Shown one piece after another: positions 55,078 through 64,000 of a DNA stretch of 64,000 nucleotides. The notes under the pieces were generated by a model. That model worked only from the letters and a program-made list of their open reading frames with translations. It searched no databases and was not told where the DNA came from. Within the stretch, counting starts at the first letter, position 1. Each line of letters starts with the position of its first letter. The stretch comes from Prorocentrum cordatum (lineage: Eukaryota > Sar > Dinophyceae > Prorocentrales > Prorocentraceae). The translations under genes were made by a program, and so were the position numbers. The stretch is taken from NCBI GenBank assembly GCA_963575745.1, contig CAUYUJ010004291.1, positions 10,001 to 74,000 of the forward strand, in the 5' to 3' direction.

Positions 55078-57096
55078 ATGGCGCGCGCCTCGCGCCTCAC
55101 CTTCGAGAAGGACATCCCGCTCTACGACGGCGACCCAGCGCTGTTCGAAGAGTACCAGGAGCGGGCCAAGGATGCCTTCTACGGTCGCATGGGCGACGAA
55201 AAGCAGATCGCGACGCCAGTCAACTTGAGGAATGGTCTCTCGGGCACGGCCTACGACGCCGTGAGGTCGCTGAAGCACGATGACTTGCTCACGTATGAGG
55301 AGGAGATCCTCGAGAGCGGTGGCAAGGGCGGCGGCACGATCACACGCAAGAAGGCGACCACCGAGGGCCTGGAGATGCTACTGCGCGTGCTCGGCGAGTC
55401 GGTCTTGAAGGAAAGACCCGTGTGGAGGGGCTCTGGCGAGAGCATGCAGGAGTACATCACGAGGCGGACCAAGGCGTTCGACGACCTCAAGAAGGTCTCG
55501 CAGGAGACCAGCATCTCGGACGACCTCCAGGCCTACCTGCTGCTGAAGTTCAGCGGTCTCGACAAGTCGGACCACGCCAGCATCATCAGCAGCGCGGGCA
55601 ACAAGTACGACAAGGAGGCGTTCGCCAAGGCGCTGCGCATGCAGCACTCGGGCATCCACGAACGGGAGCGGAACTACCGGAAGGATGGCAAGCAGGAAGC
55701 GCACCGCTCGGACCCGAAGCCGCAGAGGTTCCAGCAGGGCCAGTACAGGCAGCGGCAGGCGTGGCAGGCCGAGCGTGACGACGAGCACGAGCACTACGAC
55801 GACAACGACCACCAGCTCGACAACTCCTACGACGACCAGCCCCTGGAAGAAGAGGTCTACCTGGGCGGGGAGGAGGCCACTCTCGAGATCGACGAGATGG
55901 ACCAGGAGGCGGCGGAGAGCTTCGCGGCGATCGTCCAGAACAAGCAGAGGTTCCAGGCGCGTAGCAGCGGTCGCGGGAAGGGAGGTCGAGGACGCAAGGG
56001 CGGAGGTCGCGGCGAGGGCAGTTCGAGCTCGAGGGATCGAGCCAGAGGTGGAGGTGCTCCCGGTGACAGCGGTGAGCGGCGCGCCAGGATCGAGAAATTG
56101 AAGCGGACTACGAGGTGCGCCAGCTGCGGGCAGATCGGACACTGGCACGGGGACCCGGGCTGCCCGAAGTCATCGAGATCGGCGGCACCACCATCGGACA
56201 GGCCGAAGAACAGCTACTTCAGCTTCAGCGACTTCAGGGGCGACGGCTCCAAGACCAGCGAGGTCAGGATCGCGGAAGTGTTCGCGGCGTCGGCGGCTTC
56301 GCCCTCACCTACCGGGCTCGGCGCCCGCCCTAAGCCCAAGGTAAGGTCACGCGGCAACCCTCAAGGAGGTAAGGAAGGTGACGAGATCCTCAAGGCCAGC
56401 GCGGACGACGGAGCTGCAGGACTCCCGAGGAGGCGAGGCCAGTCACTTCCAGTCATGGCGGAGCCCTGCGAGCACGCGCTGGCGGCGGACCATAGACTGT
56501 TCAAGGGCGCGAACGGGACGCACAGGTACCTCACTTGCCACAAGTGCCTGCCCAAACGGATCGGCATCCACGTGGCCAAGGCCCACAGGTCTAGCGGCGA
56601 GGAGCTCTGGAAGTACCTCATGGCCTCCCTCCTGTTCACCCCGAAGGGCAGGGCCATCTACTCGCGCACGACCCCTGCGAAGACGAAGCCAGCCGAGAGA
56701 GTCTTCAAGGTGTACCAGAGCATTCCTAAGTCCAAGGAGCTGGCGCCAGAGCTGATGACCAAGCGCGCGATGGAGATGAAGGTTCCGTCTGACGACGAGG
56801 AGCTTGAGCGCATTCCGAGGGCCGAGGACTACCCGCACGAGCTGGACAGGCCCGAGGCGGAGGACAACGTGTACGTGGCGTACCCCGCGGACTTCGACCA
56901 GGACGTCAAGGGCCTCGATACCGAGCAGGTACCACTCGGCGGTGAGAAGATCATGGCCGGCAAGTACAGGGGCTACACGTTCTCCGAGTTCGTGGACGGC
57001 GGTGACGCTGCACGCGCGTATGGCAACGCTCTCATCAGGCACGCGATGTCCAGCGACTTGACTCGGCTTACCGTCGACCAGTACCGCTTAGCTTGA
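55078..57096 (+). CDS. gag: Copia gag polyprotein with CCHC zinc knuckle
   Basis: 672 codons from ATG 55078, chosen for its ACCATGG context and because MARASRLTFEKDIPLYDGDP is where typical copia-gag text begins; the frame is open back to the LTR (ATG at 54781). Residues about 1-190 are the capsid-like helical part (LFEEYQERAKDAFYGRMG, SGLDKSDHASIISSAG). About 200-290 is acidic and Gln/Asp-rich, and about 295-335 an RG/GGR basic stretch. C347-x2-C350-x4-H355-x6-C362 (CASCGQIGHWHGDPGC) is the nucleic-acid-binding knuckle, its last spacing longer than the retroviral x4. A second Cys/His group (CEHAL...TCHKC) follows at about 463-495. The frame ends at TGA 57094-57096, and the same frame continues into the protease. 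Confidence 0.85.
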   Translation: MARASRLTFEKDIPLYDGDPALFEEYQERAKDAFYGRMGDEKQIATPVNLRNGLSGTAYDAVRSLKHDDLLTYEEEILESGGKGGGTITRKKATTEGLEMLLRVLGESVLKERPVWRGSGESMQEYITRRTKAFDDLKKVSQETSISDDLQAYLLLKFSGLDKSDHASIISSAGNKYDKEAFAKALRMQHSGIHERERNYRKDGKQEAHRSDPKPQRFQQGQYRQRQAWQAERDDEHEHYDDNDHQLDNSYDDQPLEEEVYLGGEEATLEIDEMDQEAAESFAAIVQNKQRFQARSSGRGKGGRGRKGGGRGEGSSSSRDRARGGGAPGDSGERRARIEKLKRTTRCASCGQIGHWHGDPGCPKSSRSAAPPSDRPKNSYFSFSDFRGDGSKTSEVRIAEVFAASAASPSPTGLGARPKPKVRSRGNPQGGKEGDEILKASADDGAAGLPRRRGQSLPVMAEPCEHALAADHRLFKGANGTHRYLTCHKCLPKRIGIHVAKAHRSSGEELWKYLMASLLFTPKGRAIYSRTTPAKTKPAERVFKVYQSIPKSKELAPELMTKRAMEMKVPSDDEELERIPRAEDYPHELDRPEAEDNVYVAYPADFDQDVKGLDTEQVPLGGEKIMAGKYRGYTFSEFVDGGDAARAYGNALIRHAMSSDLTRLTVDQYRLA

Positions 57097-57111
57097 TTCC
57101 TTATCTACCTG

Positions 57112-59660
57112 ATGGCGCTGGGCGAGTGGGACCCCCCCTCTCAGCATGAGGACGGGTCGTTCCAGGTGCTGATGGTCAACGGCTCCAAGGACGACGTCGA
57201 GGTCTACGGCTCCAGTTTCAGGGACCCGCCTGGCACCGCCGTGCTTGACACAGCCTGCCAGATGACCATGCACGGCACGCCCTGGAGGATCAGGTACGAG
57301 AAGGAGCTACTCGACCGGAAGCTCAAGCCGATTCCCAGGTCCCAGCAGACCAAGTTCCGAGGGGTCGGCGGCGACGCGTACAGCGACACGGTCTACAACA
57401 TGCCGGCTGGCATCGCCAACAACCCGTTCGCGATCGAGTCGGCGGAGCTCGACCAGGACGCCCCCCTGCTAATCTCCAAGGACACCCAGTCGAAGCTAGG
57501 GACGGTGATCGACGTGGCAACCGCGGTCGCCGACTTCACCGAGATCGGCGCCTACAACGTGCCCCTATTCAAGACCAGCGGCGGCCACCTGGGCGTCAGC
57601 TTGCTGGACTTCCCGGATCCCGGGGTCTTCGGCCCCGAGTTCCAGGCCTACATCGCCGAGGACGGGCTCGGCGGCGGCTTCGACATGGTGGAGTACCTGG
57701 AGGCGGAGATCGTGATCCCGACCGCGGAGGTGATGGCGACGGAGACAGTCTCCGAGAACCCCAACGAGATCGACTGGGACGGCGACAAGTCCATCAGGAT
57801 GGCCAGCTCCAGGCGCGCTAAGAAGATGAAGGCCATGCATGACGACTTGTACACCATCGAGTCCAGGACGCTCGACATCATGACGGGCAACATCGACAGG
57901 AAGCGGAGGCTACCTGGGGGCAAGACCTTGCTGAAGCAGCTCTTTTGTGGCCAGTTCGGCCTCACCCTACTCGCCTCCACCACCTTCGGCTACAACTGCG
58001 GCCAGCCACTGGATATCGAGGACGGCTGGGACGGCGCTACCAGGAAGGGACGCCAAGCGGCACGGAGGCAACTGCTGGAGGAGGACCCCTACGTGACGGT
58101 CATCACCATGCCCTGCGGCCCGTGGGGGGAGTGGGGTCGATGCAACTTGTCCAAGGGCGGCGCTGCAGCAGCTACTGTTCAAGAAAATCGGGAAGCGACG
58201 AGGCCACTGCTCATGCTCTCGGACCAGATCGTCGCCGACTGGGTGAAGCGCGGGATGCACGTCTTGATGGAGCAGCCCCTCGGGTCGAGTGCCTACTTCA
58301 AGCCCGAGATGGCGAAGACGCAGGAGTTGGTGAAGAAGGGCCTGCTACTGGAGTGCACCCCGCACGGGTGCCAGCTCGGCTACGCCGATGAAGAGACCAA
58401 GGACGCGCACTACAAGCCGATGAGGTTCTTGACCACCAGCGTGGCGATGTGTGAAGCCTTGCAGGGCGAGAAGTGCACGAGGGACCACTATCACCTGCCG
58501 TTGGAGAACCAGAAGAAGACGAGAGCGGCGGCGAAGTGGCCCGACAAGCTGGACAGGCTGGTACTACACGCCATCGAGCAGCAGATCGACCTCGACGTCG
58601 ACACGCACGTGTCCCAAGGTCTCGGTGTACTTGACAGTTTCCCAGTCGAGAGCCAGCCTGATGCCAAGAAGAGAAGGTTGCGTGGCAAGCAACCCCCGAA
58701 GCGTCCTCCAGCTGAGGACGGGAGTCAGGGCTTCCGTGAACCCGGACATCCACCTGAGGACGGGCCTGCTACGGATCCTGACGGAGTTCGTGCTGAGCAA
58801 GCAGCAGGCCTCGAGCCAGTGCTCTCCAAGGAGGAGCAGGAGCGCAGAGCGAGGTGGCTCACCTACGACCCCGCGATCAGGCGCGACATCAGGAATCTGC
58901 ACGTCAACTTCGGCCACCCGACCAACGTGACTCTGGTGAGGTGCTTGAGGAGGTCTGGTGCCAAGAAGGAGTTCCTGGACTGCGTGTGGGATTTCAGGTG
59001 TGACGCCTGTGGCGACATGATCAGGACGAAGCACGTGCGCCCGGTCCGCATGCCGGGTCGCTACCAGTTCAATTTCCACGTGATGTTGGACACGCTGTTC
59101 GCACACGACGCCGAGGGTAACACCCACGCCTTTCTGAACATAGTCTGCGACGGTACGAGGTTCCAGGTTGTTTGGTACCTCCACAAGGGTACGCACGCGC
59201 CCTCTGCCAAGGTCGCGTTAGACACGTTCCTGACAGTGTGGACTAGCTGGGCTGGACTGCCCCAGTCCATTTTCGTGGACCGCGGCAAGGAGTTCGCCAA
59301 GGAGTTCCTGGTCCACATGCATGAGAACGGCGTGGAGATCCAGAATGCGGCCCTGGAGGCGCACGAGCAGCTCGGCAGGATCGAGAGGTTAGGTGGCGTC
59401 TGGAAGGAGGTGTGGCATCGCGTGGTGCAGGACGCCCAGATCACGAAGGAGAAGGACCTGAGGAGCGCGTGTGGCGTCGTCAACCAGGTGCGCAACAAGA
59501 CGGTAATCTACGACGGCTACGCACCCGTCAACTGGGTGCTAGGTACTCGCGGCCTGCGGGTACCAGGCTCGATGCTTCAGGACTCGGAGGCCGAGAAGCT
59601 CCAGGTGCAGGAGGCGGCGCTCGACCCGGAGTCTGCCATTGGCATCCAACCTGTTGTGGC
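57112..59660 (+). pseudogene. pol: Copia pol part 1: protease, methyltransferase-like domain, integrase
   Basis: In phase with gag; a single TGA separates them. Residue numbers count from 57112. Protease: AVLDTACQMTMHG (LDTA at 45-48, where retropepsins usually have DTG/DSG). About 270-400: LKQLFCGQFGLTLL (277-283), QPLDIEDGW, VITMPCGPWGEW (PC at 334-335) and VLMEQPLGSSAYF (387-389), in the order of C5-methyltransferase motifs I, II, IV and VI. Integrase: H597-x4-H602...C630-x2-C633 zinc site and a D660, D723, E758 catalytic triad with D-to-E distance 35 (VDRGKEF, RIERLGG). Integrase text is lost near 59650 through a frameshift. Frame and catalytic residues are otherwise intact. Confidence 0.88.
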
Positions 59661-60764
59661 GCGAGTGCGCCAAGGTCGCCTTCGTGAAGATGGACAACGA
59701 CAGTCGCGTGAGGAGGGCCAAGCTGGCGAGATCGACACCTACGAGAGGGCCGTTCCCTGTGGGCGCCTACGTCTACATCAGGCGCACCCATGTCAGGCCG
59801 GGTGAGTCTCCTGCCCTGAATCATCGTTGGTTCGGTGTTGCGCGTATCATCGGCCACGACTACCGCGACCCCGAGAAGATGACGGACGGCATCGAGTCCA
59901 CGCTCCGACCTGCGGCCGTGCAGGGGAGCCCTCACGCGATTTGGCTACGGTATGGCGGCGGTACGGTCTTGGCAAGGCCGGAGCAGCTTCGGTTCGCGAC
60001 GGAGGACGAGTTGATCACCTGGGATCGGATGCCTGCTGATCAGCGTGGAGCGGCACTTCCACGAGGGCCTCGAGGATTCCTGGACGTTCGTCGCGAAGGT
60101 CTTGAGGACGGAGCACCCGAAGATCCCGAAACTGCTGCGCTACCAGGCAGGGAACCTACGGCGGCTACTGCCGCGACTGGTCCGCGCCCGGAGCCTCCAG
60201 CGTCGAGAACTACGGAGGAACCGTCGGGCAGTGCACAGCCTGCCGAGGGAGCTGACACGGCGAGCTCACCACTACAAGGGCGCGACGCAGCTCAAGATGA
60301 TCCGCGACCTGGGGAGGATCTCACTCCCGGAGTTCCAGAGCATCAGCCAGCAGCTGAGCTACCTGAGCCAGTACTACGTCAGGGACGCGACCCAGCACCT
60401 GCCGGACATGATCCAGGATCTGGCGACGCTGGAGAGGGAGAAGTGTAACGACGCGACGGCGACACCACCTCCTCCTGAACTTCCCGAACCTTCCGAACTT
60501 CCAGATCTCCCAAGACTTCCCGAACCACCTGAATTACCTGAACGGCTTCCTGGATACGGGCCCCAGCGGACCCGCGCTCGACTACATCGTGGTGGCGGCC
60601 CCATGGCCGGTGGAGCGTACCTTGCTGAGTACGACTCGGACGAGGTGTACCACGGCTGGATAGCCTATGCTTGGTTAACGGGACGCTCCCGCGGGAAGGA
60701 GATCAACCTGACGGACCTGACCAAGGCTGAGCGGAAGGAGTTCGACGCGAGCATGGCCAAGTAG
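59661..60764 (+). pseudogene. Copia pol part 2: integrase C-terminus and linker, frameshifted
   Basis: After the frameshift near 59.65 kb the plus-one frame (59639-60448) reads ECAKVAFVKMDNDSRVRRAK, GAYVYIRR, HRWFGVARIIGHD and GGTVLARPEQLRFATEDEL, the SH3-like C-terminal region usual for copia integrases in these genomes. A second frameshift between about 60.03 and 60.40 kb returns the text to the RT frame, with a Pro/Glu-rich linker (PPPPELPEPSELPDLPRL) and INLTDLTKAERKEFDASMAK ending at TAG 60762-60764. The next codons (WENWRNF) continue the same domain, so the TAG is a nonsense change, probably from GAG. Confidence 0.8.
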
Positions 60765-62489
60765 TGGGAGAACTGGCGTAACTTCAGGGCGGTGACCGTG
60801 GTCATCGGAGACGATGCGAAGGAGCTTCTGAAGAGGGCGAAGCCTATTCCGTCGAGGTGGGTTCACACCAACAAGAACGAGTACGACCCCAAGCTACCGC
60901 TCAAGGCGAAGTCGAGGCTGGTGGCGGTTGGCTGCTACGAGTCGGTGCATGTCCGGACGGATTCGCCCACATCTTCCCTGCTGGTGTTCCACTTGATCTG
61001 CAGCACGGCGGCTAGGAAGCACTGGCTACTGTCGAAGCTCGACGCGACTAGCGCCTACCTACAAGGAGATGATGTTGACCGTATGCTGGTACTACGACCG
61101 CCCTCACCACTACCTCCTGGAGTACCACCTGGTTCCCTGTTCGCGTGCCACGGGGCGATCTATGGCACTAAGGACGCTGGACGGAAGTGGTGGAATAAGC
61201 TACGAAGGACGCTGCGCGGCAACTCGTGGCAGGAGAGCCGCTTGGAGAGAGCCTTCTTCATGCTCTTCGAGGGTGACATCCTCGTTGGCCTTATCGGCAC
61301 ATACGTGGACGACCTGTTCGCGACCGGAGATCCGAACAGCAAGCTCTACAACGACACGATGGACGAGCTCAAGAAGGTACTACTCTTGACGGAAGAGAAG
61401 CCACCCTTCAGGTATTGCGGCAAGGACGTGGAGCAGGCAGGGGACTTCTCGATCAGGGTCTCGATGCAGCACTTCGTGGGGCAGATGGAGGAGTTGCCGA
61501 TGCTACCGGCAAGGCGGAAGCAGATCAAGGCGCTGGCTACGGACGAGGAGAAGAGCTTTGCGGAGTCGGTGATTGGTTCACTGGGATGGCTCTCGCGACA
61601 GCTGCGGATGGACGTTTCTTTCGGCTACAGTTGGCTCGCACAGCAGAAGAACACCATGACGGTGCAGGACCTACTGGAGATGAACAAGCTGGTGCGGTAC
61701 TGCCATGAGACGAAGGACGTGTGCCTACACTTCCGTAGCGACTTCATCAAGAACGACACCGACCTTCGTGGGTGTGTGTTCGCCGACAGCAGCCTCAACA
61801 ATATCGACGAGAAGAAGTTCGGAGCGCTGGGCGAGAAGGTGAGGTCGCAGTGCGGTTTCGTGTGTCTGTTGTGAGACGACGGCCTGTACAAGGAAGGCGG
61901 TGGACCTGCTCATTTCTTGGACTGGGGCAGCTCCAAGATTCGGAGAGTCTGCCGGGCATCGATGGCGGCAGAGGCCCACGGCTTGACCGAAGGCGCGGAG
62001 GCCCTGGAGTGGGTCAGGGCATTGTACTACGAGATGGACAAGCCGAACCAACCGATCGCAGAGTTGGTTCACGACAGTGCGACGTTGATGCCAGCCAAGT
62101 GGTTCGACGACGCTAACAGTCTGGTGAGCCACTTGTTGGCGGACGCTGGCCAGGTCGCCGATCGCCGGGTGCGAGTGGCCTCGCTTCGAGAGCTTCTAAG
62201 CCAAGATGGAGTCGACCTGGAGTGGTGCGACACCAGTGTGCAGCTCGCAGATGCGCTGACGAAGCTCGAAGCGGAGAGAAGCTACCTGACGAACGCCATG
62301 CGCGACGGCTACGTGACGACGACTGTCTCCTCCGAGGCGGCGGCCACGAAGGAGGCCATACGTGCTGCACGGCGGCGCCGTGCTGATGAGCGCAGGACTC
62401 AGCCCGTTGCATCTGTGCGCGAGAGCCTGTCCTGTGCGATGCGTGCCCCGCGCGGGGACCAGCCCCGCGTGGCCTTGCGATCTACCTAG
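60765..62489 (+). pseudogene. Copia pol part 3: reverse transcriptase and RNase H
   Basis: Same frame throughout. RT: PIPSRWVHTNKNEYD, KAKSRLVAVGCYE, LLSKLDATSAYLQG (motif A Asp), AIYGTKDAGRKWW and GTYVDDLFATG (catalytic DD at 61308-61313). RNase H: RGCVFADSSLNN (first Asp), interrupted by TGA 61872-61874 after CGFVCLL. It resumes with SKIRRVCRASMAAEAHGL (Glu), KWFDDANSLVSHL (Asp) and VQLADALTK near the end. RNase H is thus split by one stop, which lies where CGA or a similar codon would be expected. The reading frame ends at 62487-62489, 80 bp before the 3' LTR. Confidence 0.88.
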
Positions 62490-62557
62490 ATCGCCTTTCA
62501 TATTTGGCCCAGCTGGGCCGCTTCCGTATCAATGAAGCTATTTCGGGCCAGTATGAC

Positions 62558-62569
62558 AGCGAGGACGGG
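62558..62569 (+). other. Possible polypurine tract
   Basis: AGCGAGGACGGG directly precedes the 3' LTR. It is purine-rich but short and interrupted by two C, so it is a weak plus-strand primer candidate. Confidence 0.4.
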
Positions 62570-62712
62570 TGTTGGAATGGACACTGTCTCCCTGGCCCCC
62601 CGAGATGCCCCTCTCACGCCGGCGCCGATTCGACCGCAACCGTTTCAGAGCTCTTGAGTCTCGGGCAGAAAAGACTTTCAGCTTTCTTGCGACGGCGGCA
62701 GCCGTCAGTTGA
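62570..62712 (+). repeat. 3' LTR
   Basis: 143 bp, same ends as the 5' LTR. It lacks six bases found in the 5' LTR (CGTTTCGGTTTCAG against CGTTTCAG) and differs at three positions. Confidence 0.9.
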
Positions 62713-62717
62713 GGGGC
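62713..62717. repeat. Copia target-site duplication, right
   Basis: GGGGC, identical to 54628-54632, followed by CTCCTGGGGCC as in the unoccupied repeat unit. Confidence 0.9.
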
Positions 62718-63645
62718 CTCCTGGGGCCTCCTGGGAGCCTCCTGGGAATCTCCTGGGGACCCCTGGGGTCTGTCCTGGGCGTCCTGCGGCCTCCCGGAGC
62801 TCTCTGGGGCCTCCTGGGGCTCCCAGGGTCCCAGGGAGGATATGTAACATGTGGTCTTCTGGGCCCCCAGGCTGGACCACCTTTTGCGCAGCATCTGGGA
62901 GCTCAGAGTTGCGAGAATGTCTTGTGCGAAACAGGCCGGACCACCTTGCGCACGGCATCTCAGAGCTCAGAGTTGTGAGGATGTCTCAGGCGAGACGGGC
63001 CGGACCACCTCGCGCAGGGCATCTCAGAGCTCAGAAGTTCGAGGATGTCTCAGGCGGACTCCCAGGGTCCCAGGGAGGATATGTAACATGTGGTCTTCTG
63101 GGCCCCCAGGCTGGACCACCTCTTGCGCGGCATCTGGGAGCTCAGAGTTGCGAGAATGTCTTGTGCGAAACAGGCCGGACCACCTTGCGCACGGCATCTC
63201 AGAGCTCAGAGTTGCGAGGATGTCTCAGGCGAGACGGGCCGGACCACCTCGCGCAGTGCATCTCAGAGCTCAGAAGTTCGAGGATGTCTCAGGCGAAACG
63301 GGCCGGACCACCTCTCGCGCGGCATCTCCGAAGTCAGAGTTTCGAGGATGTCTCAGGCGAAACGGGCCGGACCACCTCGCGCAGGCATCTCAGAGCTCAG
63401 AGTTTCGAGGATGTCTCAGGCGAAACGGCCCGGACCACCTCTCGCACGGCACCTCGGGGCTCAGAGTTTCGAGGATGTCTCAAGCGAAACGGCCCGGACC
63501 ACCTCTCGCGCGGCGTCCCGGAGCGCAACTGTTCGAGGATGTCTCAGGCGAAACGGCCAATCCCGGCCAACTCAGAAACGAGAATTGTGAGGATGTCTCA
63601 AGCGAAACGGCCGGACCATCAATTTTTTGTGAGGATGTCTCTGCT
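62718..63645. repeat. Continuation of compound repeat field; 63-64-bp minisatellite
   Basis: CCTCCTGGGG repeats, then GGATATGTAACATGTGGTCT twice (62839 and 63078), then about ten minisatellite units (GAGGATGTCTCAGGCGAAAC, period 63-64, e.g. starts 63280, 63344, 63407). Units diverge toward 63.6 kb. Confidence 0.9.
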
Positions 63646-64000
63646 CCGACTTCCCTCGGCCGGAGCTAGCTTCTATCACAACAGCACCCCGTTCAGCAAG
63701 CTGTTTGGGGAAATACTCAAAAAAACAAAATGGTCAAAAAATAAACAAAACATCGTCCCCAGACTATTGTCTGACTAGTTTGGAGTATCCCCCAGTAGAG
63801 GGACAGGCGCGACTTAACTCTATCTCGGCCCCTGGGGGGCGGGGTGCTCGAAAAGCGGACCCAGGACGAAACACTGGAACTGCCCCCCTGGAGGAGCAGT
63901 CGAGACTTCTGGGGCCGCGGAGGGAACTCATCCTGGGGGAAGGCGGTACATTTAGATCGGGCATGAGCCCCTACAGGCGGAGCTTCAGCGAAAACTTAAG
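63646..64000. other. Unassigned right edge
   Basis: A-rich segment (63715-63755), then sequence resembling 47640-47690. No gene or complete repeat recognised. Confidence 0.45.

Larger units (their letters stand above)
54633..62712 (+). mobile_element. Complete Ty1/copia-type LTR retrotransposon
   Basis: 8080 bp with 149/143-bp LTRs and 5-bp target duplication. The domain order gag - protease - (methyltransferase-like) - integrase - RT - RNase H is the Ty1/copia order (integrase before RT). LTRs differ by three substitutions and one 6-bp indel, so insertion is fairly old. Stops at 57094, 60762 and 61872 and two frameshifts in 59.6-60.4 kb show pol is inactive. It is inserted in the third unit of the compound repeat field, which resumes at 62713. 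Confidence 0.95.

Noticed and set aside
62504-63778. 424-codon plus-strand ORF with MSQAKRAGPP repeats
   Set aside because: It begins inside the copia 3' end, crosses the LTR and then follows the 63-64-bp minisatellite; the repeats, not selection, keep it open.

Overview
The window looks like nuclear DNA of a dinoflagellate. The most direct evidence is a complete 22-nt dinoflagellate spliced-leader (SL) sequence at 52604-52583 on the minus strand. A GC-rich, repeat-dominated landscape, a head-to-tail array of one intron-less gene, and APE-type LINE and Ty1/copia elements agree with this. I cannot name the genus. No bacterial, organellar or RNA-polymerase-III gene was recognised.

Layout. 1-5.5 kb: an AT-rich dispersed repeat (called X) ending in (AAC)n, followed by a plus-strand LINE that has decayed into a coiled-coil ORF1-like part, an endonuclease part and a reverse transcriptase part. 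5.6-10.5 kb: GC-rich low-complexity DNA and degenerate tandem repeats. 10.5-12.3 kb: a broken minus-strand ORF of unknown function. 12.3-16.4 kb: microsatellites, 87-bp and 27-bp tandem repeats, and a roughly 90-bp satellite in a higher-order arrangement. 17.9-18.6 kb: two copies of a TIR element (MITE-1).

About 19.1-40.4 kb is a tandem array of six minus-strand copies of a gene for a secreted protein: signal peptide, aromatic/Gly-rich N-domain, (Pro-Thr-Pro-X)n stalk and a VWD-like GDPH domain. The basic unit is about 2.9 kb. Two units are about 2 kb longer because the (AAC)n tract upstream of the gene holds two X repeats. Only copy 3 (28656-27289, 455 codons) is open throughout; the other five carry small indels, a nonsense codon or a lost start codon.

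40.4-47.7 kb: dispersed repeats, MITE-1 and a second TIR family (MITE-2), a natural empty/filled site pair that defines MITE-1, a long 49-bp inverted repeat, and gene-like fragments. 47.7-52.6 kb: a full-length minus-strand LINE. It starts exactly with the SL, has a coiled-coil/RRM-like ORF1 and an APE-RT ORF2, ends in A8 and is flanked by a 19-bp target duplication (17/19 identical). It is therefore a retrotransposed trans-spliced mRNA.

53.0-63.7 kb: a GGGGCCTCCT/64-bp minisatellite field interrupted by a complete Ty1/copia element (54633-62712). This has 149/143-bp LTRs, a GGGGC target duplication, gag with a CCHC knuckle, then protease, a methyltransferase-like domain, integrase, RT and RNase H. 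Its pol is broken by stops and frameshifts.

Most of the window is mobile or satellite DNA. The likely host genes are the arrayed secreted-protein genes.
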